From Pseudomonas poae (GTDB lineage Bacteria; Pseudomonadota; Gammaproteobacteria; Pseudomonadales; Pseudomonadaceae), in contig CP110972.1 in NCBI GenBank assembly GCA_028869255.1, forward strand, positions 1,741,001 to 1,805,000: a DNA stretch of 64,000 bases. The letters are read 5' to 3'. Below the pieces are notes generated by a model, which was not told the origin of the DNA, searched no databases, and saw nothing but the letters and a program-made list of their open reading frames with translations. Positions 43,673-54,714 of the stretch are shown in pieces; the stretch's first letter is position 1; the number at the start of each line of letters is the position of its first letter. Made by a program: the position numbers and the translations under genes.

Positions 43673-46426
43673 TTAGGCGCTGACGCGTGCCTCACTGGCC
43701 AGCCGGGCAATCGCCATGTCCAGTTCGTCCAGCGCGTGCATGGCTTTGGCGTCGTCCTGCTTGAGCAGGGTTTCGGCACGTTGGCAGGCGGCGCGCAGTT
43801 GCGGTACGCCGCAGTAGCGGGTGGCGCCATGCAGGCGGTGGACGCGCTCGATCAGGGCGTTGTTGTCATTCGCGTCACGGGCGAGGTTGATGGCCAGGCG
43901 GTCGGCATCCAGCGACGCCAGCAGCATGGCGAGCATGTCGGCGGCCAGGTCAGCCTTGCCGGCGGCCAGGCGCAGGCCCTCTTTGTGGTCCAGTACCGGC
44001 AGTTGTACGCCGGGGCCGGTGCCGTCAGTGCTGGTGTCCGGCCCCTGGTTGCGCAGGGCGAGGCCGGTCCATTTCAACACCACCTGGGCCAGTTGCCGCT
44101 CGCTGATGGGTTTGGTCAGGTAGTCGTCCATGCCGCTTTGCAGCAAGGCGCGTTTTTCGTTGGCCATGGCGTGGGCGGTGAGGGCGACCACCGGCAACGG
44201 CGTGCCGTGGCGCTCGCTCTCCCACTGGCGGATCGCCTCGGTGCTCTGGCGGCCGTCCATGCCCGGCATTTGTACGTCCATCAGCACCAGGTCGAAGGTG
44301 TCCTGTTTCACTGCATCGACCGCCGCATACCCGCTTTCGACCGCCCGCACGCGTGCGCCCATGTCTTCGAGCAGGGTCTGCACCAGCAGCAGGTTTGCCG
44401 GGTTGTCATCCACGCACAGTACACGCGGTGCACGGCTGGACAGCGGTTCGCCCGGTTCGCTGCGCGAGGGGCGCGGGCTGATCAGGTCGGACAGCGCCCG
44501 ACGCAGCTTGCGGGTGCAGGCCGGTTTGGCCTGCAACTGGCTGTTGGGGTTGGGCACCGACTGGTTGAACAGCATCTGTTCGGTGGTGGGGCACAGCACC
44601 AGCACCTTGCAACCCAGGTGTTCGAGGTCCCACAGGTGCTGGTTGAGGCGCTCGGGCGGGATGTCGTTGGCGGTGACGCCGAGTACCGCCAGGTCGATGG
44701 CCAGCTCGGTTTGATGGGCGCTGGTGATGCCGTTGGTCAGACTCTCGAGGGTGTTGAACGGCGTCACTTCCAGGCCGCAGTCTTCCAACTGATGTTGCAG
44801 GGCCTGGCGCGCCAGTTCGTGGTTTTCCAGCACCGCCACGCGGTGGCCCAGCAGCGGCGCGCACGGCAGGTCTTCAACATCATCGCGGGTCTTGGGCAGG
44901 TTCAGGCTGATCCAGAACTCCGAGCCTTCGCCCGGCGTACTGTCGACGCCAATTTCACCGCCCATCTGCTCGATCAGCCGCTTGGAAATCACCAGGCCCA
45001 GCCCCGTGCCGCCGGGTTGGCGCGACAGCGAGTTATCCGCCTGGCTGAAGGCCTGGAACAGCGCACGCACATCCTGGCTGGACAGGCCGATGCCGGTGTC
45101 CTGCACGCTGATGCGCAGTTGCACGCTGTCTTCCTGCTCGTCCTCGATCATCGCCCGGGCAACGATGGTGCCTTCGCGGGTGAACTTGATCGCGTTGCTG
45201 ATCAGGTTGGTCAGGATCTGCTTGAGGCGCAGCGGATCACCTACCAGCGCCAGCGGCGTGTCGCGGTACACCAGGCTCACCAGTTCCAGCTGCTTGGCAT
45301 GGGCGGCGGGGGCGAGGATGGTCAGGGTGTCTTGCAGCAAGTCCCGCAGGTTGAAGGGGATGCTGTCGAGCACCAGCTTGCCGGCCTCGATCTTCGAGAA
45401 ATCCAGAATCTCGTTGATGATGCCCAGCAGGTTGTCGGCGGATTTTTCGATGGTGCCCAAGTAGTCCAGTTGGCGCGGGGTCAGCTCGCTTTTTTGCAAC
45501 AAGTGAGTAAATCCAAGGATGCCATTGAGCGGCGTGCGGATTTCATGGCTCATGTTGGCCAGGAACTCCGACTTGATACGGCTGGCCTCCAGGGCCTCCT
45601 TGCGCGCCAAGTCCAGCTCGATGTTCTGGATCTCGATGGTTTCCAGGTTCTGGCGCACATCTTCGGTGGCCTGTTCGATGCTGTGTTGCAGTTCTTCCTG
45701 GGCATTTTGCAGGGTTTCGGCCATGCGGTTGATGCCCGAGGCGAGCTGGTCGAGTTCCTGGCTGCCCAGCGCGGGCAGGCGGGTTTCCAGGTTGCCGTCC
45801 TTGAGTTGGGCCACGGCTTGCTTGATCAGGCCGATCGGGGAATTGATGGTGCGGCTGATGCGCAGGGCGATGGCGGCGGTGCAGATCAAGCCGATGGCAA
45901 TCAGCAGCAGGCTGGCGAACAGACTGCGGTAGCCGCGCAGCAACATGCCGTTGTGGGACAGTTCCACCTCGACCCAGCCCAGCAGGCGGTCGGCTTCATC
46001 GGGGATCAGGTCGCCGGCGAGGTTGCGATGGCGGCCGAACACGGGCAACAGGTAGCGCGTGGCGTCATTGCCGGTGCGCTGCAGCAGGTGCGAGCTGTTG
46101 CCGACGGGCGGCTGGTTGAGCATGGTCGGGCCGGCATGCGCGAGGGGCGTGCGGTCGGGGCCGAGGAATGACACGGCGCGCACGTCCTGCTGCTCCAGGG
46201 ATTGGGTGGCGATACGTTCCAGCAGGTCGGTGTTGCGCGCGCTCAGCGCAGGTGCCACCAGCGGCGCCAACTGCTCGGCGATCATTTCCCCGCGTTGCAG
46301 CAATTGGGTCTGCAACTCCGAGAGCTGCATCCAGGTGAAGTAGCCCCCCAACAACAGGGCCATCAGGCTGGTCGGTAATAAGGTCAGCAACAGTACGCGG
46401 CCTTTTATCCCCATTCTTCTAAGCAC
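43673..46426 (-). CDS. gacS: Hybrid sensor kinase GacS
   Basis: Unorthodox tripartite kinase that, with GacA and the Rsm RNAs, switches pseudomonads to secondary metabolism and biofilm growth. Membrane segments at about residues 11-30 and 168-188 frame a periplasmic domain; a HAMP region follows, then the HisKA motif [12 protein letters not shown] with His294, the ATPase boxes DTGIGL and GGTGLGL, a receiver with Asp717 in [10 protein letters not shown], and an HPt with His863 in [10 protein letters not shown]. 917 residues, intact. Opening [18 protein letters not shown] matches GacS. This is a frequently mutated locus in laboratory strains; no lesion is seen here. Confidence 0.96.
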   Translation of the reverse strand: MLRRMGIKGRVLLLTLLPTSLMALLLGGYFTWMQLSELQTQLLQRGEMIAEQLAPLVAPALSARNTDLLERIATQSLEQQDVRAVSFLGPDRTPLAHAGPTMLNQPPVGNSSHLLQRTGNDATRYLLPVFGRHRNLAGDLIPDEADRLLGWVEVELSHNGMLLRGYRSLFASLLLIAIGLICTAAIALRISRTINSPIGLIKQAVAQLKDGNLETRLPALGSQELDQLASGINRMAETLQNAQEELQHSIEQATEDVRQNLETIEIQNIELDLARKEALEASRIKSEFLANMSHEIRTPLNGILGFTHLLQKSELTPRQLDYLGTIEKSADNLLGIINEILDFSKIEAGKLVLDSIPFNLRDLLQDTLTILAPAAHAKQLELVSLVYRDTPLALVGDPLRLKQILTNLISNAIKFTREGTIVARAMIEDEQEDSVQLRISVQDTGIGLSSQDVRALFQAFSQADNSLSRQPGGTGLGLVISKRLIEQMGGEIGVDSTPGEGSEFWISLNLPKTRDDVEDLPCAPLLGHRVAVLENHELARQALQHQLEDCGLEVTPFNTLESLTNGITSAHQTELAIDLAVLGVTANDIPPERLNQHLWDLEHLGCKVLVLCPTTEQMLFNQSVPNPNSQLQAKPACTRKLRRALSDLISPRPSRSEPGEPLSSRAPRVLCVDDNPANLLLVQTLLEDMGARVRAVESGYAAVDAVKQDTFDLVLMDVQMPGMDGRQSTEAIRQWESERHGTPLPVVALTAHAMANEKRALLQSGMDDYLTKPISERQLAQVVLKWTGLALRNQGPDTSTDGTGPGVQLPVLDHKEGLRLAAGKADLAADMLAMLLASLDADRLAINLARDANDNNALIERVHRLHGATRYCGVPQLRAACQRAETLLKQDDAKAMHALDELDMAIARLASEARVSA

Positions 46427-46632
46427 GCCACTCTCCTGCTACCACAGTGTTATCGATGATGGGTGCGGGCATCCGGCCCGAACCACCTGCGCAGTGTAGC
46501 CATTTGCGCCGCATGGAATCTTGCAAATTAGTGACAGACGGCAATCTTCGGGCGCCTTGGGTGCCGGTTGGCGATTGCCTGGGGCGGGGTAATCTTGAAT
46601 AATCAGTGATTGAGAATGACTTGCAGACGCTA

Positions 46633-47361
46633 ATGAATCCCGCAGCAGCTGGCCTACCCAGTATCCTCACCATTGAAGATGACCCCGTGCTGGGCGCCTA
46701 TGTGCACGAGCACCTGGGCCGTTGTGGCTTCCAGGTCACCTGGTGCCAGAACGGCCAACAGGGCCTGCAAATGGCACGCGACCAGGCGTTCGACGTGGTG
46801 TTGATGGACATCCTGTTGCCCGGGCTGGATGGTTTGTCGATCCTCACCCAACTGCGCCAGAGCCATGCGATCCCGGTGATCCTGATGTCGGCCCTGGGCG
46901 CTGAAGCCGATCGCGTGAGCGGTTTTCGCCTGGGGGCCGATGACTACCTGCCCAAACCGTTCAGCATGATCGAGCTGCGGGTGCGCATCGAAGCCATCCT
47001 GCGCCGTGTGGCTCTGGATCGGCGCCCGTTGCCTGCCCTGGCGCCGGTGCGCGACGATGCCCGCACGCTGCGTTTCGACGATGAACGGTGCGATGTGTTC
47101 CATCAGGACCACTGGGCCGGCCTGACCCGCAGCGAATACCGCCTGCTGGAAACCCTGCACCGCAACAGCGAAGAAGTCCTCAGCAAAGCCTTCCTTTACC
47201 AGCATGTGCTGCAACGCGGGTATGCCCCGCATGACCGCAGCCTCGACATGCATATCAGCCAGATTCGCCGCAAGCTCAAGGCCATCGGCTACAGCGAGCG
47301 TGAAGTGCGCACGGTGTGGGGCAAGGGCTATGTATTGAGCGGCCACGATGACGCTGTTTGA
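46633..47361 (+). CDS. OmpR-family response regulator
   Basis: A 242-residue regulator: receiver domain with phosphorylation site Asp59 (VVLMDILLPGLDG), followed by a winged-helix DNA-binding domain (TRSEYRLLETLHRNSEEVLSK, then SLDMHISQIRRKLK). The start is uncertain: ATG at 46633 was preferred, but an ATG nine codons earlier is open. It overlaps the kinase gene downstream by 14 bases. In P. aeruginosa the PirRS system regulating an enterobactin receptor sits beside gacS (recalled); this pair may be its relative, but that is inference. Confidence 0.85.
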   Translation: MNPAAAGLPSILTIEDDPVLGAYVHEHLGRCGFQVTWCQNGQQGLQMARDQAFDVVLMDILLPGLDGLSILTQLRQSHAIPVILMSALGAEADRVSGFRLGADDYLPKPFSMIELRVRIEAILRRVALDRRPLPALAPVRDDARTLRFDDERCDVFHQDHWAGLTRSEYRLLETLHRNSEEVLSKAFLYQHVLQRGYAPHDRSLDMHISQIRRKLKAIGYSEREVRTVWGKGYVLSGHDDAV

Positions 47362-48718
47362 AAAACCCTTGAAGCAATTGCCGGGCAGGCACTCGTTGTT
47401 CTGGAAACTCGCCTGCCTGTTGATCGCCTTCTGCTTGCTGATGATCTGGCTCAGTTGGTCCTGGGGCCGCTACATGGAAGAACAGAACGCGTACCTGGCC
47501 GAGGAGTCCCGCGAGGTGCTCAAAGGCTATGCGGCAGGCGCCGAGCTGGCCTGGACGACCCAGGGGCGTGCCGGCGTGGACGCGTGGTTACAGGTGATGG
47601 CCAAGCATGAGCCGACCTGGGTTGGCGTGATCGGCAGTGACCTGCAATCGCTTAGCAGCACGCCGCTGACCCACAAGGAAAGCCAGCGCCTGACCTTTTT
47701 GCGCGGGCTGGACTGGCCGGTCAGCCGGCATGTGAAGGGCTTGCCGTGGCTGAAAATCGCGTTTCCCGTCGACCCCGGCGCCGGCTCGCTGGTGATCGAA
47801 TTGCCACAACGTTTTTTGCCGGGGCGCTACCAAGTGTTCTGGCGGGTGGTGACCAATGGCGTGATCCCCGGCCTGTTTACCCTGTTGCTGTGCATCGGCC
47901 TGTATCGGCTGTTGATCATGCCCCTCAATCAGTTGCGCGAACAGGCCAATGCCTGGCGCGCTGATCAGTTGAATACGCGGTTGTCCGTTGCTGCCACCAG
48001 CCGCCAGGATGAGCTGGGCGAACTGGGCCGGGCGTTCGACCATATGTCCGAGCGTTTGCAGGGGACGGTGCTATTGCAGCAGCAATTGCTGCGGGATATG
48101 TCCCATGAACTGCGCACGCCATTGAGCCGTTTGCGGGTGGCCTGCGACAGTGAGCAGGACCTGACGCAACTGCGTGAGCGGCTGGGGCGTGAGATCGACG
48201 CCATGCAGCGTCTGGTTGAGGACAGCCTGCAACTGGCCTGGCTGGACACTGAACGGGCGCCGTTGCCCGAGGAAGCCATCCAGCTTCAGGCCCTGTGGGA
48301 CATGCTGCGCGAAAACGCGTGCTTTGAAAGCGATTGGCCTGCATCGCGCCTGCCGTGCCTGTTGGGCGCCGAGTGTTGGGTGCGCGGCAACCTGAATACC
48401 CTGGCTCAAGCGTTGGAAAACATCCTGCGTAACGCGATCCGGCATTCCCCGGCACACGGTGTTGTCCGCCTGGACGGCAGGCGGGATGGCGAGCACTGGC
48501 ACCTGTGGCTGGAGGATGAGGGTGGCGGCATCGATGAGCAGGATCTGGAACGGATCTTTGCGCCGTTTACCCGCCTGGACGGTTCACGCCCGGGCGATGG
48601 CGGCTTCGGCCTGGGCTTGAGCATCGCCCGCAACGCCGTGCAGCGTCAGCAAGGCAGCCTGTGGGCGGAAAACACCGGTGTTGGCCTGCGCGTGCATCTG
48701 CGCCTGCGGGCGGGCTGA
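47348..48718 (+). CDS. Two-component sensor histidine kinase
   Basis: A 456-residue EnvZ/PfeS-type kinase: membrane segments at about residues 19-39 and 168-190, a 130-residue periplasmic sensor between them, HAMP, HisKA with His253 in RDMSHELRTPLSR, and the ATPase domain boxes DEGGGI and GGFGLGLSI. It partners the regulator just upstream. Siderophore-type ligands are possible by analogy to PfeS and PirS. No TonB receptor gene lies downstream, unlike pirRS-pirA in P. aeruginosa. Confidence 0.9.
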   Translation: MTLFEKPLKQLPGRHSLFWKLACLLIAFCLLMIWLSWSWGRYMEEQNAYLAEESREVLKGYAAGAELAWTTQGRAGVDAWLQVMAKHEPTWVGVIGSDLQSLSSTPLTHKESQRLTFLRGLDWPVSRHVKGLPWLKIAFPVDPGAGSLVIELPQRFLPGRYQVFWRVVTNGVIPGLFTLLLCIGLYRLLIMPLNQLREQANAWRADQLNTRLSVAATSRQDELGELGRAFDHMSERLQGTVLLQQQLLRDMSHELRTPLSRLRVACDSEQDLTQLRERLGREIDAMQRLVEDSLQLAWLDTERAPLPEEAIQLQALWDMLRENACFESDWPASRLPCLLGAECWVRGNLNTLAQALENILRNAIRHSPAHGVVRLDGRRDGEHWHLWLEDEGGGIDEQDLERIFAPFTRLDGSRPGDGGFGLGLSIARNAVQRQQGSLWAENTGVGLRVHLRLRAG

Positions 48719-48721
48719 GCG

Positions 48722-49237
48722 TCAGGCGCGCCGCTGTTTGCGCTTCTTCCACTGGTGCGCCACCCACCAGCGCCAGTAACCCATGGTCAGGCAATAGGCC
48801 AGTGCGCCCAACACCAATCCTAATACCACCGAGCCCAGCAGGAACGGCTGCCATAACGTGCTCAATTGGTCGCTGATCCATTCCCAGGTCAGGTCGTGAG
48901 GCAGGTGGCGGGCCGGCACATTCATCAGCCAGGCGCCGGTCATGTAGGTGCAGACAAACACCACCGGCATGGTGATCGGGTTGGTCAGCCACACCAGGCT
49001 GACGGCGATGGGCATATTGCCGCGTACGGTAATCGCCAGGACTGCCGCCAGCAACATCTGCAAGGGGATCGGGATAAATGCCGCGAACAAGCCCACTGCC
49101 ATGGCTCGCGCCACGGAGTGCCGGTTCAGGTGCCAGAGGTTGGGGTCATGCAGCAACGTGCCGAGAAACTGTAATGACTTGTGTTCCCTGATACTGGTGG
49201 GATCGGGCATGTACCGTTTGAATAAGCGCCGGGGCAT
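48722..49237 (-). CDS. DUF2062 family membrane protein
   Basis: A 171-residue protein with a hydrophobic core of three or four segments (AMAVGLFAAFIPIPLQMLLAAVLA, VSLVWLTNPITMPVVFVCTYM, FLLGSVVLGLVLGALAYCL) and a basic C-terminus, matching DUF2062. Function unknown, though it commonly neighbours comEC or lolCDE in pseudomonads. Convergent with the kinase gene (three-base gap) and divergent from comEC. Confidence 0.82.
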   Translation of the reverse strand: MPRRLFKRYMPDPTSIREHKSLQFLGTLLHDPNLWHLNRHSVARAMAVGLFAAFIPIPLQMLLAAVLAITVRGNMPIAVSLVWLTNPITMPVVFVCTYMTGAWLMNVPARHLPHDLTWEWISDQLSTLWQPFLLGSVVLGLVLGALAYCLTMGYWRWWVAHQWKKRKQRRA

Positions 49238-49372
49238 AAGGGGTCCAGGTCAATTCGAGGGGCAAGTATGCCCGCATTCTATAAACAGAAAATTCAGACT
49301 TTGTGACAAAACATCATAGGCCGTGCTGGATACCCGACTAAGACTGAGTGGATCACTGGTAAAGGATGATTC

Positions 49373-51597
49373 ATGAAGACAGGGATGTTCGCGCTCGCAC
49401 TCGGGTTACTTTCGCTGCGATTTCTACCGGCACTGCCTGGCGGCCTATGGCTGCTGGCAATGTTGGTCGCGGTCTTGATGCTGTTGCCGTTTCGCACCTA
49501 TCCGCTGGCGTTTTTTTTGTTGGGGTTAAGCTGGGCCTGCATCGGCGCGCAATCGGCCCTGGATGATCGCCTGAGGCCGGCACTGGATGGCCAGACACGC
49601 TGGGTAGAGGGGCGGGTAACCGGGTTGCCGCAACGCACCGGCGACGGGGTGCGCTTTGAACTGGCCGACAGCCGGTCACGCACGGCGCGGCTGCCCAGAC
49701 GCATTCGCGTGTCCTGGCGCGGCGGGCCCGAGGTGCACAGCGGCGAACGCTGGCGCCTGGCGATCACGCTTAAACGGCCGTCCGGCTTGCTGAATTTTCA
49801 TGGGTTTGATCAGGAAGCCTGGCTGTTGGCCAATCGTATCGGCGCGACCGGCTCGGTGAAGGACGGCCAGCGCCTGGCACCGGCTCGGGACGCCTGGCGT
49901 GACGGCGTGCGCCAACGTCTGATGGCAGTGGATAGCCAGGGGCGGGAAGCCGGCCTGGCTGCACTCGTATTGGGCGACGGCTCCGGTTTGGCCACCGAGG
50001 ATTGGCAGGTGTTGCAGGCCACCGGCACCGTGCACCTGTTGGTGATTTCGGGTCAGCATATTGGCTTGTTGGCGGGCCTGATCTACGGGCTGGTCGCGGG
50101 GCTGGCGCGCTACGGATGCTGGCCGCGAACCTGGCCGTGGCTGCCCTGGGCGTGCGGCCTGGCGTTTGCCGCTGCGCTGAGTTATGGCCTGCTGGCAGGG
50201 TTTGGCGTGCCGGTGCAGCGCGCGTGTGTGATGGTGGGGTTGGTGTTGCTGTGGCGTTTGCGTTTTCGCCATCTGGGAATCTGGTGGCCGTTGCTGCTGG
50301 CGCTTGATGCTGTGCTGCTGTTTGAGCCATTGGCCAGTTTGCAGCCGGGCTTCTGGCTGTCCTTTGCGGCGGTGGCAGTGCTGGCCCTGGCGTTCGCCGG
50401 GCGGCTGGGGCCGTGGCGCTTGTGGCAGGCATGGACCCGGCCGCAATGGTTGATCGCCATCGGCCTGTTTCCGCTATTGCTGGTACTGGGGCTGCCCATC
50501 AGCCTGAGTGCGCCGCTGGCCAATCTGGTTGCTGTGCCCTGGATCAGTCTGGTGGTGTTGCCGCTGGCGCTGTTGGGCACGGCGTCGCTACCGTTGCCAT
50601 TGGTGGGGGAGGCACTGTTGTGGCTGGCCGGTGGCGCGCTGGACGGGTTGTTCAAGGGCCTGGCCTGGCTCGCCGGGCAAGTTCCCGCCTGGGTTCCGGC
50701 CGAGGTGCCGTTGGGGTATTGGTGGGTGAGCCTGATAGGCGCGGTACTGTTGTTGCTGCCCAGCGGTGTGCCGTTTCGTGTGCTGGGCTGGCCAATGCTG
50801 TTGCTGGCGGTGTTCCCCCTCGCGAGCTGGTGCCCCATGGGCAGGTGGACGTGGTGCAGCTGGATGTCGGGCAGGGGCAGTCGGTGGTTCTGCGCACACG
50901 CCATCACACGCTGCTTTACGATGCCGGGCCGCGCTCGGGAGCGTTCGACCTGGGCGAGCGGGTGGTGCTGCCGTCACTGCGAAAGCTTGGGGTCGATGCG
51001 TTGGACCTGCTGTTACTCAGCCACGCCGATGCCGATCACGCCGGTGGCGCGGCGGCTATTGCCAAAGGGCTGCCGATCAAGCGTGTAATCGGTGGCGAAA
51101 CCGAGGGGTTGCCGGCCTTCCTCGGCACACAAGCCTGCATCAGCGGTGAACAATGGACATGGGATGGCGTGTCTTTCGAGCTATGGCAATGGCCTGACGC
51201 GACTAACGGCAACGCTAAATCCTGTGTATTGCAGGTGCAGGCCAAGGGCGAGCGTCTGTTGCTGACCGGTGATATCGACCGCGACGCCGAACGGGCCTTG
51301 CTCGCCTCGCCGCTGGCGGTGCCCACCGATTGGCTGCAAGCCCCCCATCATGGCAGCCGCAGCTCGTCTTCAAGGCCGTTTCTGCAGCGGCTGGCGCCCA
51401 GCTCGGTGTTGATATCACGGGGGCGTGGCAATGCGTTCGGCCATCCGCATCCGCAGGTGATGGCGCGTTACCAGGCCCTGGGCAGCCGGGTTTACGACAG
51501 CGCGGAGCAGGGGGCCGTACGCCTGCAACTGGGGGCCTTTGCGCCACCGGTTGTTGCGCGCAGTCAACGCCGGTTCTGGCGCGAACCGTTACCTTAG
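49373..51597 (+). CDS. comEC: DNA internalization protein ComEC/Rec2 (frame broken by one missing base)
   Basis: Membrane channel for DNA uptake during natural transformation. The first part holds an N-terminal OB-like domain (about residues 1-200) and the polytopic competence domain (VHLLVISGQHIGLLAGLIYG and following helices). The second part holds the metallo-beta-lactamase-like domain (VDVVQLDVGQGQSVVLRTRHHTLLYDAGP, LLLSHADADHAGG). They are separated by a frame switch at the C-run 50815-50819, which has five bases and needs six. Corrected, the protein is 741 residues. Loss of the C-terminal domain would be tolerable, so here a real mutation is possible, but the homopolymer context matches the other errors in this window. 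Confidence 0.92.
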
Positions 51598-51673
51598 CGG
51601 CGGGTATGGCCGGCGAACCCCGCTGGCGAACCTATATGGTAAAGTGGCGCACTTTTTCGAGGGGACATTCACT

Positions 51674-52309
51674 GTGTGGGAATTGGTCAAATCCGGCGGC
51701 TGGATGATGTTGCCGATCATCATGAGCTCCATCGCCGCACTCGGCATCGTTGCCGAACGCCTGTGGACCCTGCGCGCCAGCCGCGTCACCCCCGAGCACC
51801 TGCTGGGGCAGGTCTGGGGCTGGATCAAGAACAAGCAGCTGGACAAGCAAAAGCTCAAGGAACTGCGCGCCGACTCGCCATTGGGTGAAATCCTCGCCGC
51901 CGGCCTGGCGAACTCCAAGCATGGCCGCGAGATCATGAAAGAGTGCATCGAAGAGGCCGCCGCCCGGGTCATCCATGAACTGGAGCGTTATATCAATGCG
52001 CTCGGCACCATTGCCGCCATGGCGCCGTTGCTGGGCTTGTTGGGCACGGTGCTGGGCATGATCGATATTTTCAGCTCATTCATGGGCTCGGGCATGACCA
52101 CCAACGCCGCGGTGTTGGCCGGTGGTATTTCCAAAGCGCTGATCACCACGGCGGCGGGCCTGATGGTGGGTATTCCGTCGGTGTTCTTCCACCGCTTCCT
52201 GCAACGGCGCATCGATGAACTGGTGGTCGGCATGGAGCAGGAAGCCATCAAGCTGGTGGAAGTGGTGCAGGGCGACCGCGACGTGGATCTGGTCGAGGGC
52301 AAAGCGTGA
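51674..52309 (+). CDS. exbB: ExbB/TolQ family biopolymer transport protein
   Basis: Proton-channel component of an ExbBD-type motor (211 residues). GTG start at 51674 with GAGGGG upstream. Typical features are an N-terminal membrane segment (LPIIMSSIAALGIVAERLW), the long cytoplasmic loop, and the paired C-terminal segments MAPLLGLLGTVLGMIDIFSSF and ISKALITTAAGLMVGIPSVFF. Belongs to the second ExbBD set placed in the lpxK region in Pseudomonas, for which no TonB is adjacent. Overlaps exbD by four bases. Confidence 0.9.
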   Translation: MWELVKSGGWMMLPIIMSSIAALGIVAERLWTLRASRVTPEHLLGQVWGWIKNKQLDKQKLKELRADSPLGEILAAGLANSKHGREIMKECIEEAAARVIHELERYINALGTIAAMAPLLGLLGTVLGMIDIFSSFMGSGMTTNAAVLAGGISKALITTAAGLMVGIPSVFFHRFLQRRIDELVVGMEQEAIKLVEVVQGDRDVDLVEGKA

Positions 52310-52734
52310 AATTTCGCCGCAAGCAACGGGAAAATGTCGACATAAACCTCGCGTCGCTGATCGACGTGGTGTTTATCCTGCTGCTGTTTTTCGTCGTGAC
52401 CACCACGTTTACCCGGCAAACCGAGCTGCGCGTCGACTTGCCGGAAGCGGTGAGCGGCTCCCCGGCCGAAGACCAGGAAGTCAAGCAACTGGATATCGCC
52501 ATCAGCGCCGATGGGGTGTTTTCGGTGAATAACCAGCTGTTGGAGAAAAACGACCTGAACAGCCTGATGGAAGCCCTGCAGAAAGAATCCGGCGGGGATA
52601 CCAAGATGCCACTGTCGATCAGTGCCGATGGCAAGACCCAGCACCAAGCCGTGATCACTGCGATGGACGCCGCCGGCAAGCTCGGTTTCAGCCATCTGCG
52701 CATGAGCACCGTCGAGGCGGCGAGCCAACCCTGA
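52306..52734 (+). CDS. exbD: ExbD/TolR family biopolymer transport protein
   Basis: A 142-residue partner of ExbB: a short cytoplasmic N-terminus, one membrane segment with the essential aspartate ([22 protein letters not shown], Asp at about residue 20), and a periplasmic domain. Starts with GTG overlapping the exbB stop. lpxK begins at its last base, so the three are co-translated. Confidence 0.93.
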   Translation: MKFRRKQRENVDINLASLIDVVFILLLFFVVTTTFTRQTELRVDLPEAVSGSPAEDQEVKQLDIAISADGVFSVNNQLLEKNDLNSLMEALQKESGGDTKMPLSISADGKTQHQAVITAMDAAGKLGFSHLRMSTVEAASQP

Positions 52735-53744
52735 TGGCCATGTCCGATCGTTTGCTTAAAGCCTGGTACGAGGGCCATCCGGCCCTCACGCTGTTGCGGC
52801 CTCTGGAGTTCCTGTATCGCCGGGTGGTGGCGGGCAAGCGTGCGCGCTTCCTGGCGGGCGAGGGCGAGATTTATCAGGCGCCGGTGCCGGTGGTGGTGGT
52901 CGGTAATATCACGGTGGGTGGCACCGGCAAGACACCGTTGATTCTCTGGTTGATCGAGCACTGCCGACGCAGCGGCTTGCGTGTGGGGGTGGTCAGCCGC
53001 GGCTATGGCGCCAAGCCACCGCAATTGCCGTGGCGGGTCGAGGCCAGTCACAGCGCCGACGTGGCCGGTGACGAGCCGTTATTGATCGTGCAGCGCTGCG
53101 GCGTGCCGTTGATGATCGACCCCGACCGCAGCCGCGCCGTCAAAGCGCTGCTGGCGAGCGAAACCCTGGACCTGATCCTCTCCGACGACGGCCTGCAGCA
53201 TTACCGCCTGGCCCGTGACCTGGAACTGGTACTGATCGACGCCGCCCGCGGCCTAGGCAATCGCCTTTGCCTGCCGGCCGGGCCATTGCGCGAGCCGGTG
53301 GAGCGCCTGCAGAGTGTCGACGCGCTGCTGTATAACGGCGCACAGGCTGACCGTGACGACGGCTTTGCCTTTCGCCTGCAACCCGGTGCGCTGGTCAACC
53401 TGCACACTGGCGAGCGCCGGCCGGTGGATCACTTCCCGGCGGGCCAGCAGGTGCATGCGGTCGCCGGCATCGGCAACCCGCAACGTTTCTTCAATACCCT
53501 TGAAACGCTACACTGGCAGCCAATACCGCATGCTTTTGCCGACCACGCGCCGTACAGCGCCGAGGTCTTGAATTTTACGCCGTCACTCCCGCTGGTCATG
53601 ACCGAAAAGGACGCGGTGAAGTGCCGCGCCTTTGCCCGGCCCGACTGGTGGTACCTTGCAGTGGATGCCGTGCCGTCGCCAGCGTTCGTCGCCTGGTTCG
53701 ACACGCAGCTGATGCGTCTGCTGCCCGCCCGTCTTTTGCCTTAA
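52734..53744 (+). CDS. lpxK: Tetraacyldisaccharide 4'-kinase
   Basis: Phosphorylates the lipid A precursor at the 4' position (Raetz pathway). The P-loop is [13 protein letters not shown] at about residues 55-67, and the family sequence [15 protein letters not shown] follows. 336 residues, membrane-associated by the N-terminal helix. Between exbD and ycaR, a conserved order with kdsB and murB. Confidence 0.96.
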   Translation: MAMSDRLLKAWYEGHPALTLLRPLEFLYRRVVAGKRARFLAGEGEIYQAPVPVVVVGNITVGGTGKTPLILWLIEHCRRSGLRVGVVSRGYGAKPPQLPWRVEASHSADVAGDEPLLIVQRCGVPLMIDPDRSRAVKALLASETLDLILSDDGLQHYRLARDLELVLIDAARGLGNRLCLPAGPLREPVERLQSVDALLYNGAQADRDDGFAFRLQPGALVNLHTGERRPVDHFPAGQQVHAVAGIGNPQRFFNTLETLHWQPIPHAFADHAPYSAEVLNFTPSLPLVMTEKDAVKCRAFARPDWWYLAVDAVPSPAFVAWFDTQLMRLLPARLLP

Positions 53745-53767
53745 ACGCTGCTATCCAGGAAACATTC

Positions 53768-53953
53768 ATGGACACCAAACTGCTCGACATCCTCGCTTGC
53801 CCGATCTGCAAAGGCCCGCTCAAGCTCAGCGCCGACAAAACCGAGCTGATCAGCAAAGGCGCCGGCCTGGCTTACCCGATCCGTGATGGCATCCCGGTGA
53901 TGCTGGAAAGCGAAGCCCGCACCCTGACCACCGACGAGCGTCTGGATAAATGA
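53768..53953 (+). CDS. ycaR: Trm112 family protein YcaR
   Basis: A 61-residue zinc-binding protein, [18 protein letters not shown] with a CPIC pair, and [12 protein letters not shown] near the end. Always found between lpxK and kdsB in gamma-proteobacteria. Exact role is unclear. The ATG at 53768 is preceded by CAGGAA. It overlaps kdsB by ATGA. Confidence 0.93.
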   Translation: MDTKLLDILACPICKGPLKLSADKTELISKGAGLAYPIRDGIPVMLESEARTLTTDERLDK

Positions 53954-54714
53954 CTACAGCCTTTACCGTGGTCATTCCCTCCCGCTATGCCTCGACCCGT
54001 CTGCCGGGCAAGCCGCTGCAACTGATCGGCAACAAGCCGATGATTCAGCTGGTGTGGGAACAAGCCTGCAAAAGCAGCGCCGAGCGCGTGGTAGTGGCCA
54101 CCGATGACCCGCGTATCATCGAAGCCTGTAAGGCTTTTGGCGCCGAAGCGGTGCTGACCCGCGAAGACCATAACTCCGGCACCGACCGCCTGGCCGAAGT
54201 CGCCACCCAGCTTGGCCTGGCGCCTGATGCCATCGTGGTCAACGTGCAGGGCGACGAGCCGTTGATCCCACCGAGCGTGATCGACCAGGTAGCTGCCAAC
54301 CTCGCGGCCCATGGCGAAGCGCGCATGGCGACCCTGGCCGAGCCGATCGAAGATATCCAAACGCTGTTCAACCCGAACGTGGTCAAGGTGGTCAGCGATA
54401 TCAACGGCCTGGCGCTGACCTTCAGCCGTTCGACCCTGCCCTGGGCGCGTGATGCATTCGCCAGGCACCCCGATGCGCTGCCGGAAGGCGTGCCCTATCG
54501 CCGCCATATCGGCATCTACGCTTACCGCGCCGGGTTCCTGCATGACTTCGTCAGCTGGGGCCCGTGCTGGCTGGAAAACACTGAATCCCTGGAGCAACTG
54601 CGTGCCCTGTGGCACGGCGTGCGTATCCACGTGGGCGATGCCCTGGAAGCGCCGCCGGCCGGTGTTGATACCCAGGAAGACCTTGAGCGCGTCCGTCGCC
54701 TGTTGGGGGCGTAA
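53950..54714 (+). CDS. kdsB: 3-deoxy-manno-octulosonate cytidylyltransferase
   Basis: Activates KDO as CMP-KDO for the inner core of lipopolysaccharide. The nucleotide-binding opening is [19 protein letters not shown], with the later [11 protein letters not shown] signature and the catalytic region [13 protein letters not shown]. 254 residues. Translationally coupled to ycaR and to the next gene, whose ATG overlaps its stop by one base. Confidence 0.96.
   Translation: MTTAFTVVIPSRYASTRLPGKPLQLIGNKPMIQLVWEQACKSSAERVVVATDDPRIIEACKAFGAEAVLTREDHNSGTDRLAEVATQLGLAPDAIVVNVQGDEPLIPPSVIDQVAANLAAHGEARMATLAEPIEDIQTLFNPNVVKVVSDINGLALTFSRSTLPWARDAFARHPDALPEGVPYRRHIGIYAYRAGFLHDFVSWGPCWLENTESLEQLRALWHGVRIHVGDALEAPPAGVDTQEDLERVRRLLGA

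Noticed and set aside
43544..46171. 875-codon frame opposite gacS
   Set aside because: Shadow of gacS; composition rich in Ala, Gly, Val and Gln with no domains.
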